A DNA stretch of 64,000 nt from B10-G9 sp963712165 (GCA_963712165.1 CAVQGY010000002.1:620001-684000); one strand, 5' to 3'; shown: positions 25,310 through 33,649, numbered from the stretch's first letter. Numbers and translations are program-made. Notes: generated by a model from the sequence alone, not told the origin.

Positions 25310-26272
25310 TCAGTTCAACAGCACCTCGAGATTGGATTCAAACTCACTCAGATTCTCTGCTGGGTTGATGTCATAGTTCATAACATAGTTAGCGAACATC
25401 ATTATTCGAGCCATGATGAAGGCATCAAGCTGCTGATCAGAAGCTATTGGCCAGGGCTAAATCACCTCGTAACCACTTCTGAAGGAATCGTAAAACAATG
25501 AGAAATCATCTCTGAAACGCACGTGGTATAGCGCAGTCCCTAGATCTTGTTCTGGCCTTCCATAAGCGATATCCTCAAAATCATACATGTAAATCTTCCC
25601 ATGGTAAATCTTCAGGTTGCACGGATGAGGATCATTGTGGATGACAATGGGGGGGCAATCATTCCAGGCTTGATCGATGGCATGCTGCGATATAGAAGCA
25701 CCGATTCTGAAGAGTTCCTGTCGTCTTGGAGGAAGAAGATTTGGATCCTTTCTGGAAAGAATGACTTCCTCATCCCAGTAGAAGACTCGATCGTTTCTCA
25801 GGATACTGAAGTCGAGGGTAGGCTTGAAATCCGCAGAAGCCTTGTGAAGCTCTGCAATACTCGTGCCTAGATAGCGATACGAGCGAGGTGAAAGATCTCT
25901 CAGTTGCCTTCCAGGCACCCAGGAAATGAGGATAAAATGGGCAGTTTCAGGAAGCCAGAGGCTTTCGATTTTTGTGATGTATTCCCCCTCAGTATTGGCA
26001 AATGGTGTCTCAATGGACAAAGGTGAATGCTGGCTGATATGTATCAGAAACTGCATCTCACCCTTGAGCTGAACATAATCGTGTTCGCTTGGGATATGGA
26101 ACTTTGCAGCGAAGATTCCTTGGTCAGATTTGATCCGAAACACCGGTCTCGAATTGTACGACACGAAACTGACAGAATCAATCTCGAGCGGATATGCACC
26201 AAGCTTTTCGATGAGAACTCGGCGATACCTCTGAATTTTTCCCCGTGGTGTGAGCGATTCGAAATCTTTCAT
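25310..26272 (-). pseudogene. APH-type kinase gene with in-frame TAG
   Basis: The frame from ATG 26272 encodes 271 residues of an aminoglycoside/homoserine-kinase-like (APH) fold. It has a Lys strand (GIFAAKFHIP), hinge ILISWVPGRQ, catalytic loop VIHNDPHPCNL and metal motif MYDFEDIAYG. It stops at TAG 25457-25459, yet the same frame continues for 48 more sensible codons (PWPIASDQQLDAF to SNLEVLLN) before TGA at 25310. The lost tail is the usual final helices of the fold. So the gene carries a nonsense mutation, an error, or relies on readthrough. Substrate (antibiotic, choline, sugar or other) not predictable. Confidence 0.75.
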
Positions 26273-26284
26273 GGGTTCCTTTTT

Positions 26285-26382
26285 TCCTAACGTATGAGCT
26301 CACCTGCAGCCGGGTCCAATTTTTAATTTTCAATTTTCAATCTTCAATTCATCCCAGCTGTCGGGTGGAGCGGGGGTTAGGG
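26285..26382 (-). repeat. attC site 27 (98 bp)
   Basis: Boxes TCCTAAC and GTTAGGG; loop is the TTTTCAATTTTCAATC block between CTGCAGCCGGG and CCCAGCTGTCGG. Confidence 0.8.
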
Positions 26383-26384
26383 CA

Positions 26385-26882
26385 CTATTCCTGCTTCTGA
26401 AAACGCAAAATATACTCTAAATCATCAGGGGCATATTTCTTGAACAGCTCGATTGATCTATCCTCTAATACTCCTCCAAAATAGGTTTTTATGTGCCGGT
26501 TAATATAAGGATTGGTTTCAATGCTAAGACTTGACTGACCGATATTGTCGTGTAAAGAAAAGATGATATGGGGGATATCGGCCATAACCGTGGCTCCTAA
26601 ACACATAGGGCAAGGTTCGACGGTTGTGAAGAGTATAGCTTTACGGTAATCCTTCCAAAGTTGTTCTCCCCCAGCCAACATCGCATTTAGTTCAGCATGG
26701 CTTAACTGACTCTTGACTTCGTTATGGCGAGCCCGCCCCCGCGAAATAACCTGATTATCGATGACAACAACGGCTCCGATTGGTATTTCTCCAGCCTGCC
26801 CAGCCAGCATGGCTTCATCGAGAGCTTGTTTCATGAACTCTTCCAAGTCGATTTCGGAGATTTCAGGATCAAGAAAATGCAT
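26385..26882 (-). CDS. Nucleoside/tRNA-adenosine deaminase-like protein
   Basis: 165 residues from MHFLDPEISE (26882, AAGG 6 bases upstream); an ORF of 35 more codons reaches into attC sequence. Zinc deaminase motifs are intact: SHAELNAMLAG (HAE) and TTVEPCPMCLGATV (PCxxC). The overall layout (FMKQALDEAMLAGQAGEIPIG) fits the TadA/guanine deaminase group. Could be a purine deaminase or a tRNA-editing paralogue. Confidence 0.87.
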   Translation of the reverse strand: MHFLDPEISEIDLEEFMKQALDEAMLAGQAGEIPIGAVVVIDNQVISRGRARHNEVKSQLSHAELNAMLAGGEQLWKDYRKAILFTTVEPCPMCLGATVMADIPHIIFSLHDNIGQSSLSIETNPYINRHIKTYFGGVLEDRSIELFKKYAPDDLEYILRFQKQE

Positions 26883-26909
26883 AAATAACCTTGAAAATAA
26901 ATGTAGTTG

Positions 26910-27036
26910 CCCTAACGGATGAGCTTCGCGAAGCATCCTGAACGCAGTGAAGGGCACCTGCAGCCGGGTCCAATTTTTAATTTTCAATTTTCAATCTTCA
27001 ATTCATCCCAGCTGTCGGGTGGAGCGGGGGTTAAGT
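26910..27036 (-). repeat. attC site 28 (127 bp)
   Basis: Left CCCTAACGGATGAGCTTCG, right GAGCGGGGGTTAAGT; AT-rich TTTTCAATTTTCAATC loop nearly identical to site 27. Confidence 0.8.
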
Positions 27037-27046
27037 TTGGTCCGGT

Positions 27047-27349
27047 CTAGGCAATTGAATAAGAACGAACTTCTTGTTCTAAACGATCACCCAACTCATC
27101 TTCGGCGACATCCAGATCATAATCACTTTGAAGACCCATCCAGAACTGAGCCGAGTTGCCAAAGAAGCGGGACAGCCGTAAGGACGTATCTGCTGTAACG
27201 CGCCTCTTACCCATCACGATTTCATTGATGCGGCGGGCATCAACACCAATGTTTATAGCCAGGCGGTTCTGGCTCAAATCCATCGGTTTGAGAAACTCTT
27301 CCAATAACACTTCCCCTGGATGTACTGGTTTCAACTTTTTCTCAGTCAT
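27047..27349 (-). CDS. higA: HigA-type antitoxin
   Basis: About 100 residues. VHPGEVLLEEFLKPMDLSQNRLA followed by an XRE helix-turn-helix (INEIVMGKRRVTADTSLRLSRFF) and the C-terminal FWMGLQSDYDLDVAED are diagnostic of HigA/VapI antitoxins. The toxin gene lies 11-14 bases upstream on the same strand, the inverted toxin-first order of HigBA. Two adjacent ATGs exist; the second is chosen (RBS GAAGGTAGGTA). Confidence 0.92.
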   Translation of the reverse strand: MTEKKLKPVHPGEVLLEEFLKPMDLSQNRLAINIGVDARRINEIVMGKRRVTADTSLRLSRFFGNSAQFWMGLQSDYDLDVAEDELGDRLEQEVRSYSIA

Positions 27350-27363
27350 CATATACCTACCTT

Positions 27364-27645
27364 CTAATGATAATCAGTGATCTCAACGTTGTATGCATCC
27401 CCATCAGCCCATTCAAAACAGATTCTCCACTGTTGGTTGATCCTGATACTGTGCTGCCCTGCTCGATCTCCCTTGAGCTTTTCCAATCGATTGGCAGGAG
27501 GGAGGCGAAGATCCTCAAGATCAATGGAGTTGTTGATCATTCGTAATTTTCGATAGGCCGTTTGCTGGATGGATTGAGGCAGCTTGCGCGAATGAAGCCG
27601 GGAGAAGATCCTTTCGGTTTCTTTGTCTTTGAACGACCTGATCAT
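27364..27645 (-). CDS. higB: HigB-type toxin
   Basis: 93 residues: MIRSFKDKETERIF, LRLPPANRLEKLKGDRAGQH and SIRINQQWRICFEW are hallmarks of HigB mRNA interferases of the RelE superfamily. The conserved R-I-N-x-Q-W-R-I surface is intact. The upstream AT-rich stretch (27646-27700) with GCGTAACGCACTAAGCGTC may hold the operator. One of three HigBA cassettes in this array. Confidence 0.92.
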   Translation of the reverse strand: MIRSFKDKETERIFSRLHSRKLPQSIQQTAYRKLRMINNSIDLEDLRLPPANRLEKLKGDRAGQHSIRINQQWRICFEWADGDAYNVEITDYH

Positions 27646-27715
27646 GAGTGAATTATATAGCGTAACGCACTAAGCGTCAAGCACAATACCACAGGAATAG
27701 AAGGAACAGGAATCA

Positions 27716-27840
27716 AACTAACGGATTGAGCTCACCCGCAGCCGGTTTTTCCCGGCCTCTTCACCCCGGTCCTCGGTCTCTTTATCCCGGTCGTGAACGC
27801 AGCGAACCATACCGGCTGTCGGGTGGAGCGGGGGTTAGGA
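27716..27840 (-). repeat. attC site 29 (125 bp)
   Basis: Boxes AACTAAC and GTTAGGA; loop of CCGGTC-rich repeat (TTCACCCCGGTCCTCGGTC), shared only with site 33. Confidence 0.8.
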
Positions 27841-27863
27841 TGTAAATAATGACGACATTCTGT

Positions 27864-28217
27864 TTAGTTATTGCTCCAATCTGGTTTCCCTGACCAGTCT
27901 GGATAATAGTAATCCGCCTTGACCCAACCGGTTGCACCATCAGAATTTACCCAATAAAAGATGATTCCATCATCTTTTTTCTTTGATGTCACTGTAGCAT
28001 CACGACAACAACCAATACAAGTAGTTAAATATGCGCTGGTCTGTGAATTTATATATGGGGCTTTATAAACCCTAATTCCGCCTACCCTATCATTATCACA
28101 TAACCAACCCTTTTCATTGGTTGGGGTGATGCCCGTTGAACTATCTGTACTGCAGCTGATCAAGATTGCACTACTTATCAGCAAGAAGATAATGATGACA
28201 ATGCCCTCTTTTTTCAT
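27864..28217 (-). CDS. Lipoprotein with SH3-like segment
   Basis: 117 residues. Lipobox at ISSAILISC. Mature part has four or more Cys (WLCDNDR, TTCIGCCRD) and a VTSKKKDDGIIFYWVNSD...GWVKADYYY stretch resembling a bacterial SH3 domain. Likely a disulfide-bonded surface protein. It follows another lipoprotein gene by 60 bp without an attC between, so the two share a cassette. Confidence 0.68.
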   Translation of the reverse strand: MKKEGIVIIIFLLISSAILISCSTDSSTGITPTNEKGWLCDNDRVGGIRVYKAPYINSQTSAYLTTCIGCCRDATVTSKKKDDGIIFYWVNSDGATGWVKADYYYPDWSGKPDWSNN

Positions 28218-28277
28218 CCACTCCTCCCTGTAGGTCTTTTTTAGAAATCAGTTGGTGGCATGTTCTCCTTATGTAGA

Positions 28278-28757
28278 TCAATCTTCAGTGTTCATCTCTT
28301 TCAGTTCTTGAAGATACAGATCCAGGGTTTCCTCGTATATCAGTGCCTGATTACATCGATCATCAGAACCAATCATTGATTCATGGCCGGATATCTCGGC
28401 GAGATATCCGGCATATTTGCCAAAATAACATTGTTCTGTAAACAAGGCGAAATTGAGGAGGGCTGAGTGCGCCTGGGAAGCAGAGAGGGGGAAATCACAT
28501 CCCTGTATTTCTTCTTTCAGCGCCATCATTTGCTTGATGATCGGTTCCAGGTCTTCTGTTGGCGTGGTCGCCGCTGCTGCCGCCAGGCCGTTCACCTCAT
28601 TTCTGAAATTATCGAACTCCCATATGGCCCGCTCACTTAAGGTCATTAACAAGGGATCTGGCGTGCTGGTTGGTCCCGTCTTGACTGATTCGCTACAGGA
28701 TGTGATTAATAATAGTCCGGCCAACAATATGATTGAGGATTTTGTCTTTGATTTCAT
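28278..28757 (-). CDS. Lipoprotein, unknown function
   Basis: 159 residues with signal peptide and lipobox (LLLITSC). The mature part is mainly helical with conserved-looking Cys (IQGCDFPL, TEQCYFG, DDRCNQA) and an acidic end. Second gene of a three-gene cassette (small membrane protein, this, SH3-like lipoprotein). No family recognised. Confidence 0.65.
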   Translation of the reverse strand: MKSKTKSSIILLAGLLLITSCSESVKTGPTSTPDPLLMTLSERAIWEFDNFRNEVNGLAAAAATTPTEDLEPIIKQMMALKEEIQGCDFPLSASQAHSALLNFALFTEQCYFGKYAGYLAEISGHESMIGSDDRCNQALIYEETLDLYLQELKEMNTED

Positions 28758-28806
28758 CTTTTCTCTTGTATTACTTAATAGTATAAAGTAACAAAACTTG
28801 AGTGAC

Positions 28807-28920
28807 TTAATAGAATATAAGCACTATGACCACGAATATAAAAAATATCGCGCCCCCAATAACCAAACAACTTGAATTTGGACCTCCACATCGCGGTTTC
28901 TGTAGATAAATTTTGGACAT
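28807..28920 (-). CDS. 37-residue single-helix membrane protein
   Basis: A small frame reading MSKIYLQKPRCGGPNSSC and then a hydrophobic helix (VIGGAIFFIFVVIVLIFY) to a TAA. It has a polar, Cys-containing head and a clean transmembrane tail. It fills otherwise empty DNA at the 5' end of the two-lipoprotein cassette, which is about 230 bp too long without it. The ribosome site is weak (TAGAGAATATA). Moderately supported. Confidence 0.45.
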   Translation of the reverse strand: MSKIYLQKPRCGGPNSSCLVIGGAIFFIFVVIVLIFY

Positions 28921-28984
28921 TATATTCTCTAGGAGACGTTATTCTATGAGCATCTCATATATAGGATTCTTCTTCCATCAATCA

Positions 28985-29101
28985 TCCTAACGGATTGAGC
29001 TCACCTGCAGCCGGGTCGTGGTTTGAAAGATCGTACACCCCAGGCCATCCACCTTAACCGGCTGTCATCCGCAGCGAAGCGCAGGAGAGCGGGGGTTATG
29101 T
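28985..29101 (-). repeat. attC site 30 (117 bp)
   Basis: Left TCCTAACGGATTGAGCTCAC, right GGGGGTTATGT; loop GGTTTGAAAGATCGTAC and CCACCTTAACCGGCTG, the family that dominates near intI (sites 39-51) but here isolated 10 kb away. Confidence 0.82.
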
Positions 29102-29671
29102 ATCATTTTCAACATTAGACATGAACCAATTCGCTTCATCAGGCACAAACAGGTAAAAATCTTCAATTCCTGCTTTGCCGTTTAAGATTTGGATCATCTC
29201 TTTTGAATCATCAAGATACCTAGACGCATTGTCGATTGATATCTCTTCTTCCCAGGATGTACTTGGAACACGTGGCACATCTCCATCTGCAAGTATTTGA
29301 AAGCTGTTTTCTGTTAGAACCTCGGTTTTACAATGAGCTAGAGTATTTCTCAGAGCAATCATCCTGCTAAAAGTTTGAAATGGTCTCGAACCATAATCAA
29401 TGTTCATTTTAAGAATAGCCCCCAAGGTTTCCAGTTTTTCCTTTAGAGATAATTTTCTTTCGATAGTATCCCAAAAATCAGTTATATGAGCACCGAGATG
29501 GTTCAAATATGCTTCAAATGAGAACGCTGAAAAAACCATGGACGAAGCAATGAGATTGTTACTCCCTTTTTCTTCAGCCTTTGCCTTTTTTAGACATGTG
29601 TAACTAATGTTCCTAAGATATGCGAATGTATAAACGGTCCGGTGGACATCAACCGTCTTTTTTTCAGTCAT
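29096..29671 (-). CDS. HEPN-like protein, possible RNase/defence
   Basis: 191 residues, all-helical. MIALRNTLAHCKTE holds an R-x4-H motif (RNTLAH) typical of HEPN RNases and HEPN-fold abortive-infection or toxin proteins; the upstream SSMVFSAFSFEAYLNHLGAH is the usual preceding helix. It is encoded alone in its cassette. HEPN membership is inferred from motif and helices, not from a search. TAA provided by the attC right box. Confidence 0.6.
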   Translation of the reverse strand: MTEKKTVDVHRTVYTFAYLRNISYTCLKKAKAEEKGSNNLIASSMVFSAFSFEAYLNHLGAHITDFWDTIERKLSLKEKLETLGAILKMNIDYGSRPFQTFSRMIALRNTLAHCKTEVLTENSFQILADGDVPRVPSTSWEEEISIDNASRYLDDSKEMIQILNGKAGIEDFYLFVPDEANWFMSNVENDT

Positions 29672-29688
29672 AGGTATTAGTTAATGAT

Positions 29689-29810
29689 ACATAACGGATG
29701 AGCTCACCTGCAGCCGGGTCCAATTTTTAATTTTCAATTTTCAATCTTCAATTCATCCCAGCTGTCAGGTGCCTGCCCAGAGCGAAGACGAAGGGGAGCG
29801 GGGATTAGGT
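29689..29810 (-). repeat. attC site 31 (122 bp)
   Basis: Left ACATAACGGATGAGCTCAC, right GCGGGGATTAGGT (core G changed to A); loop TTTTCAATTTTCAATC. Confidence 0.78.
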
Positions 29811-29829
29811 AAACCAAAAAGTTAAAGCA

Positions 29830-30126
29830 TCAAGCCAATACCTTAACCTCGTTCAAAATTTGGTCGCCACTTTGCATATCAAGTAATTCAAGGTCGTAGT
29901 GGGATTGAAGATTCAGCCAAAACTGGGGAGAAATACCAAAGAAATGGCCTAAGCGAAAAGCTGTATCAGCAGAAATTGACCGTTTTCCATGAACGATCTC
30001 ATTGATCCTTCTGGGATCAACGCTAATATCCTTGGCTAAACGGTACTGGGTAATTTCCATCGGGTTGAGGAACTCTTCCAGAAGGATTTCGCCTGGGTGG
30101 ATTGGTTCTAATTCTCGCTTGCTCAT
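29830..30126 (-). CDS. higA: HigA-type antitoxin
   Basis: 98 residues: IHPGEILLEEFLNPMEITQYRLA, INEIVHGKRSISADTAFRLG and FWLNLQSHYDLELL match HigA. The toxin gene is 19 bp upstream. Close in sequence to the HigA at 43.7 kb, more distant from the one at 27.0 kb, so the three are different lineages rather than fresh copies. Confidence 0.92.
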   Translation of the reverse strand: MSKRELEPIHPGEILLEEFLNPMEITQYRLAKDISVDPRRINEIVHGKRSISADTAFRLGHFFGISPQFWLNLQSHYDLELLDMQSGDQILNEVKVLA

Positions 30127-30144
30127 CTTGTGCTCCTCAAACAG

Positions 30145-30429
30145 TTAAGAATGATAGTCTGTTATTTCAACTTGATAAACATTGCCATCACGCCACTGAA
30201 AACAAATACGCCATTGATCATTAATGCGGATACTGTGCTGCCCGGACCGATCCCCTTTGAGTTTTTCCAACCGGTTACCTGGTGGGATACGAAGCTGTGA
30301 TAACTCTGTAGCAGCATGAAGGACCAATAACTTTCTTGTGCCCCTACGCCAGATATCTGGAGGAAGCTTACGGGGCTTTTGGCCATGAAATAATGATTCA
30401 GTATCATGGTCTTGGAATGATTTGATCAT
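30145..30429 (-). CDS. higB: HigB-type toxin
   Basis: 94 residues with KLPPDIWRRGTRKLLVLHA, IPPGNRLEKLKGDRSGQHS and IRINDQWRICFQW, the HigB core. Intact. The bases upstream (30430-30485) include GCGCAAAACGCTAATAGTG, a partial inverted repeat that may be the HigA operator. Inverted toxin-first order as expected. Confidence 0.92.
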   Translation of the reverse strand: MIKSFQDHDTESLFHGQKPRKLPPDIWRRGTRKLLVLHAATELSQLRIPPGNRLEKLKGDRSGQHSIRINDQWRICFQWRDGNVYQVEITDYHS

Positions 30430-30486
30430 CTTAGAGAATAATAGCGCAAAACGCTAATAGTGTCAAGCACAATGGTTTGTGGTTAT

Positions 30487-30616
30487 ACCTAACGGTTTGC
30501 GTTAGCCGCAAGTGGGCGGGACGAGACAACGCTGATTGGACGGATTTTACCTGAGCACAGAATCAACTCCTTTTAGCGGTGCGAATCCCACTTGTCGGCT
30601 GCAGGCTGTGTTAGGG
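30487..30616 (-). repeat. attC site 32, foreign type (130 bp)
   Basis: Boxes ACCTAAC and GTTAGGG, but arms GCGTTAGCCGCAAGTGGG and CCCACTTGTCGGCTGCAGGC differ from every other site here. The arms are complementary (CGCAAGTGGG vs CCCACTTGTCG). Looks like a cassette imported with its own attC from another host. Confidence 0.82.
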
Positions 30617-30646
30617 GCAGTGAAACAACTCCGAGAGTCATGTCTA

Positions 30647-31216
30647 CTAATCCGCGGAATATTCACTCCGAAGCAGTCCGTACATTGCACTACCGTGATA
30701 CTTCCCGTCATCTTCTAAAGTATACTCTCGGCGGATTCCTTCACATGTGAATCCCAACTTCTCCAACATTCGCACCGACTGGTGATTGTCTTCGATAGTC
30801 GGTGCCTCTATACGATTCAATCCCATCTGATCAAAACCGAAGCGAATCACCCTTCGAGCAGCTTCGCTCCCTATTCCTTGACCCCAGAATTCATGAGCTA
30901 GGTCATAACCAAGCATAGCCCGATTGTGAATACTCCAACGGTGAAATCCAATCATACCGATGATCCTGTCAACTTCCTGTAGTGTAATACCCCAAATAAC
31001 ACCACCGGTCCCTTCATACTCAGCATTGTAGGATCTGATCAACTCCTCAGATTCAGCTATCTCGGTATGCGGCTCTGCGTTGTACCTTTGAACTATCGGA
31101 TCACTGGAGAAAACAAAAACATCCGCTGCATCCGACATTTTGGGCTGCCTTATATACAGCCTCTCGGTCCTGAGAACTGGAAATTCCGACCAGCCTGTTT
31201 CATCATTGAAAACCAT
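30647..31216 (-). CDS. RimJ/RimL-type GNAT acetyltransferase
   Basis: 189 residues. FPVLRTERLYIRQPKMSDAADVF, IIGMIGFHRW, LGYDLAHEFWGQGIGSEAAR (acetyl-CoA loop GQGIGS) and NHQSVRMLEKLGFTCEGI are the RimJ/RimL/Acetyltransf_3 signature. Could acetylate protein N-termini, amines or an antibiotic. It is the cassette that carries the foreign-type attC site 32. Confidence 0.88.
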   Translation of the reverse strand: MVFNDETGWSEFPVLRTERLYIRQPKMSDAADVFVFSSDPIVQRYNAEPHTEIAESEELIRSYNAEYEGTGGVIWGITLQEVDRIIGMIGFHRWSIHNRAMLGYDLAHEFWGQGIGSEAARRVIRFGFDQMGLNRIEAPTIEDNHQSVRMLEKLGFTCEGIRREYTLEDDGKYHGSAMYGLLRSEYSAD

Positions 31217-31249
31217 TAAAAATTTATCTCCATTAGAACTGACTACTGC

Positions 31250-31399
31250 ACCTAACGGATGAGCTCAGCTGCAGCCGGGTTTTTCCCGGTCTCTTCACCC
31301 CCGGTCCTCCGTCTCCCGTCCCCGGTCGTTCGCGCAGCGAACCTCACCGGCTGTCGGGTGCCTGCCCAGAGCGAAGACGAAAGGGAGCGGGGGTTAGAT
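31250..31399 (-). repeat. attC site 33 (150 bp)
   Basis: Boxes ACCTAAC and GTTAGAT; CCGGTC-rich loop as in site 29, plus a CAGAGCGAAGACGAAAGGG arm. Confidence 0.8.
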
Positions 31400-31407
31400 G
31401 CCTTCAA

Positions 31408-31815
31408 CTACCCTTGAGAAATGTATTTACCTAAATCAAAGGCAATCGAAGGAAATTCATTTAATATTTTTTGGTCCACAGTAATCAGATGTGTATCAAG
31501 ATCTTGGGCAAGAGCAACAAATTCACAATCATAGGCAGAACAATCGGAAGATGAGACTAGATTAAGGACCTGGAAAGATGCTACTTCATATTCTCGCCCA
31601 TTCATTAGATTGATTGACTCAAGGATGATATCCTGACATTGGTTTATGGATAAAATATCCTTTCTTAGATAGTGAGCTAAAACATTTCTAAACTCGCTCC
31701 GCCACAATACAGGAGCAGCCCATTGATCATCCTTTTGCAACAAATTCTCTGCTTGGGATGAGAATTCACCTTCCAAAAATAGATAGGCGATAATGTTGGT
31801 ATCTACAACAATCAT
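31408..31815 (-). CDS. vapC: PIN-domain (VapC-like) toxin
   Basis: 135 residues. MIVVDTNIIAYLFLEGE (first acidic residue), WRSEFRNVLAHYL (Glu), SAYDCEFVALAQDL (Asp pair) and LITVDQKILNEFP (last Asp) form the PIN nuclease site. Start overlaps the antitoxin stop by 4 bases. VapC-type toxins cut tRNA or rRNA. Active-site residues look complete. Confidence 0.9.
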   Translation of the reverse strand: MIVVDTNIIAYLFLEGEFSSQAENLLQKDDQWAAPVLWRSEFRNVLAHYLRKDILSINQCQDIILESINLMNGREYEVASFQVLNLVSSSDCSAYDCEFVALAQDLDTHLITVDQKILNEFPSIAFDLGKYISQG

Positions 31816-32054
31816 GGTCGCCCAACACTCTTAGTCTGGGTCAAATCCTGATTAGTGACCGGGTGATTTGCAGTGAGGGTTCTTAGTTTTCGTGCTTTAT
31901 AGAGAAGCTTTTCAGTATCAATTGCCTGACTTTCAACGGTATTTTCAATACAGATGATGATTTCACTATTAATGCTGCGTCTATTCATATCGGCAGATAT
32001 TTTGAGTTTTTTATAAAGGTCAGGGGGAATGTTCTTAACAGTAAAATTAGTCAT
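31812..32054 (-). CDS. vapB: Ribbon-helix-helix antitoxin (FitA/VapB-like)
   Basis: 80 residues. MTNFTVKNIPPDLYKKLKISADMNRRSINSEI is the FitA/Arc-type RHH DNA-binding domain; the C-terminal half is the PIN-binding tail. Overlaps the toxin by ATGA. RBS GGGAGGTAAG precedes the ATG, and CCATTATGGTTTATTAGTAG upstream is an AT-rich candidate operator. Confidence 0.88.
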   Translation of the reverse strand: MTNFTVKNIPPDLYKKLKISADMNRRSINSEIIICIENTVESQAIDTEKLLYKARKLRTLTANHPVTNQDLTQTKSVGRP

Positions 32055-32137
32055 TCTTACCTCCCTAGCGGTTCCAATATAAAACCATTATGGTTTATTA
32101 GTAGCAATTTGTCAATACCAAAACAATAAATCAAGGC

Positions 32138-32267
32138 ATCTAACGGTCTCGAGCTCAGCTGCCCAGCGGCTCAGGCAACGGTCCAGCCATTCTCACGCAT
32201 TCTGGCAGGCAGGACACCACCCAACTTTCCGCACGCCAGCCGGGTCAGCTGCAGCGAGTGGTTAGCT
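32138..32267 (-). repeat. attC site 34, foreign type (130 bp)
   Basis: Boxes ATCTAAC and GTTAGCT with arms GGTCTCGAGCTCAGCTGCCC and GGGTCAGCTGCAGCGAGTGG, unlike the array consensus. Arms pair through CAGCTG. A second foreign-looking site. Confidence 0.75.
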
Positions 32268-32962
32268 GGATCGGCGTCCAATATCTAGAAGGACATTGAC
32301 AAGTTCATCTGTCTCTGTGAACGCGTGATCTGTGGTTATCTCACAATAGCTCCAGTTTGGATCTGACTTCACCCTTGGAGCTTGATCAACTGTGTATCTT
32401 AATGAGAGGGAGGTCTTCCTTGCCCTCCGTGCAATACACATAGGTTTTTGGGATTTGCACAGCCTGTGGATTCGCAATGGTGATTTTCGTTTGCATGGTC
32501 GCGAGGGGATGCCCCGTATGCCGTGGATTCGCGCCAGGCCAATCTGGGATCATTTGCCACCCATCACCGTGTGCTTCCGCATTTGCCCTAAGGTATTCCA
32601 TAACCTGAGGCCCGACAATATCGGCGATCGATTGGCCGTCTCTTGGAATGATGCCATCTAGGATAACCAAGTGGGCAATACGTTCTGGGGACTCCTCGAG
32701 CACGCCTGCTGCTACCATTCCTCCATAGCTATGCCCGAGAAGGATTACCTCTTCGAGTTCTTCAAACTTGAGTACCATCAGGATATCTTGAATATGTGTC
32801 TTGAGGTCAATATTCGGGTTGGTTAGGTGGATGCGTTCGCCAACACCAGTGTAGGTTGGACTGAATACTTCATGACCTGCATCCCGAAGTCGAGATTCGA
32901 TCCCTCTCTCGAACCCACCACCCCCCTGTGTGTCCGCCAGCGCAGAACAAGAACGTCGCCAT
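32262..32962 (-). pseudogene. Alpha/beta hydrolase gene with two frameshifts
   Basis: ATG 32962 (after AAAGGAGGCG) starts MATFLFCAGGHTGGWW and breaks at a G-run. In the next frame FERGIESRLRDAGHEVFSP continues into LGHSYGGMVAAGVLEESPE (nucleophile Ser) and LDGIIPRDGQS. A second slip near 32400 moves to YTVDQAPRVKSDPNWSYC and the final His region. The original product would be a 230-residue hydrolase of the salicylate-esterase-like group. Its TAA is in the attC right box. Both slips are single-base, the first in a homopolymer, so sequence error is possible. Confidence 0.75.
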
Positions 32963-32996
32963 TTTCGCCTCCTTTGGCTCCCAAACTATCAGATCC

Positions 32997-33145
32997 AGCT
33001 AACGGATGAGCTCACCCGCAGTCGGGCCAGTTTTTAGTAATCAGTATTCAGAGATCAGTCACCACGTTCTAATTTTTAATTTTCAATTCATCCCGGCTGT
33101 CGGGTGCCTGCCCAGAGCGAAGACGAAGGGGAGCGGGGGTTAGCT
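32997..33145 (-). repeat. attC site 35 (149 bp)
   Basis: Boxes AGCTAAC and GTTAGCT; loop with TAGTAATCAGTATTCAGAG and CCAGAGCGAAGACGAAGG. Almost identical to site 36, which flanks the other side of the DUF6933-like cassette. Confidence 0.85.
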
Positions 33146-33160
33146 GGCGCCCCATTGCAT

Positions 33161-33649
33161 TTATTGGTCAGATAGCAGTTGGGGAGCCAGTTTATTAGGG
33201 TAACGATAATCCTTCGGTCCGCAGGGAAATTCAGACAGCCAAAGTTCAAGACCCAACAAGCTAAAATCTTCATGCATTTGAATGTAAGTCTTTGCATTAA
33301 GTATGAGGTCATTCATTGTGCCAAGCACACTTGGATTGGAGGTTCTTGCGATTGATACCTCTCTCATCTCGGCTAATTCCATGGATACGGCTCGCTCTGA
33401 AACATCTAAATGAAAAAGAAGTTCAGATAACCTTGAGCGGAAATTGGGAAGTAATTGCTTTCTCTCTCTAAGTGGCATGATAACTGATAATAATGATTGC
33501 TCACTTACAAAGATGATCAAACGATGATGCCCCTTGAACAAAACGTTTCCATACCAATCTCCCATGCGATTAGTTGGTTGTGGTGGGGAATCCACAGCTG
33601 GTACTTGTAGCTTATCAATCAATTTTCGCGTACATCTAACTGAGAACAT
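33161..33649 (-). CDS. DUF6933-like protein, copy 1 (intact)
   Basis: 162 residues from MFSVRCTRKLIDKLQVP (ATG 33649). NRMGDWYGNVLFKGHHRLII, EQSLLSVIMPLRERKQLLP and SNPSVLGTMNDLI look like DUF6933, a small family of unknown role often coded alone. This copy is free of frame breaks and is the reference for two damaged copies at 43.1 and 47.4 kb. The family name is from memory of its pattern. Confidence 0.65.
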   Translation of the reverse strand: MFSVRCTRKLIDKLQVPAVDSPPQPTNRMGDWYGNVLFKGHHRLIIFVSEQSLLSVIMPLRERKQLLPNFRSRLSELLFHLDVSERAVSMELAEMREVSIARTSNPSVLGTMNDLILNAKTYIQMHEDFSLLGLELWLSEFPCGPKDYRYPNKLAPQLLSDQ

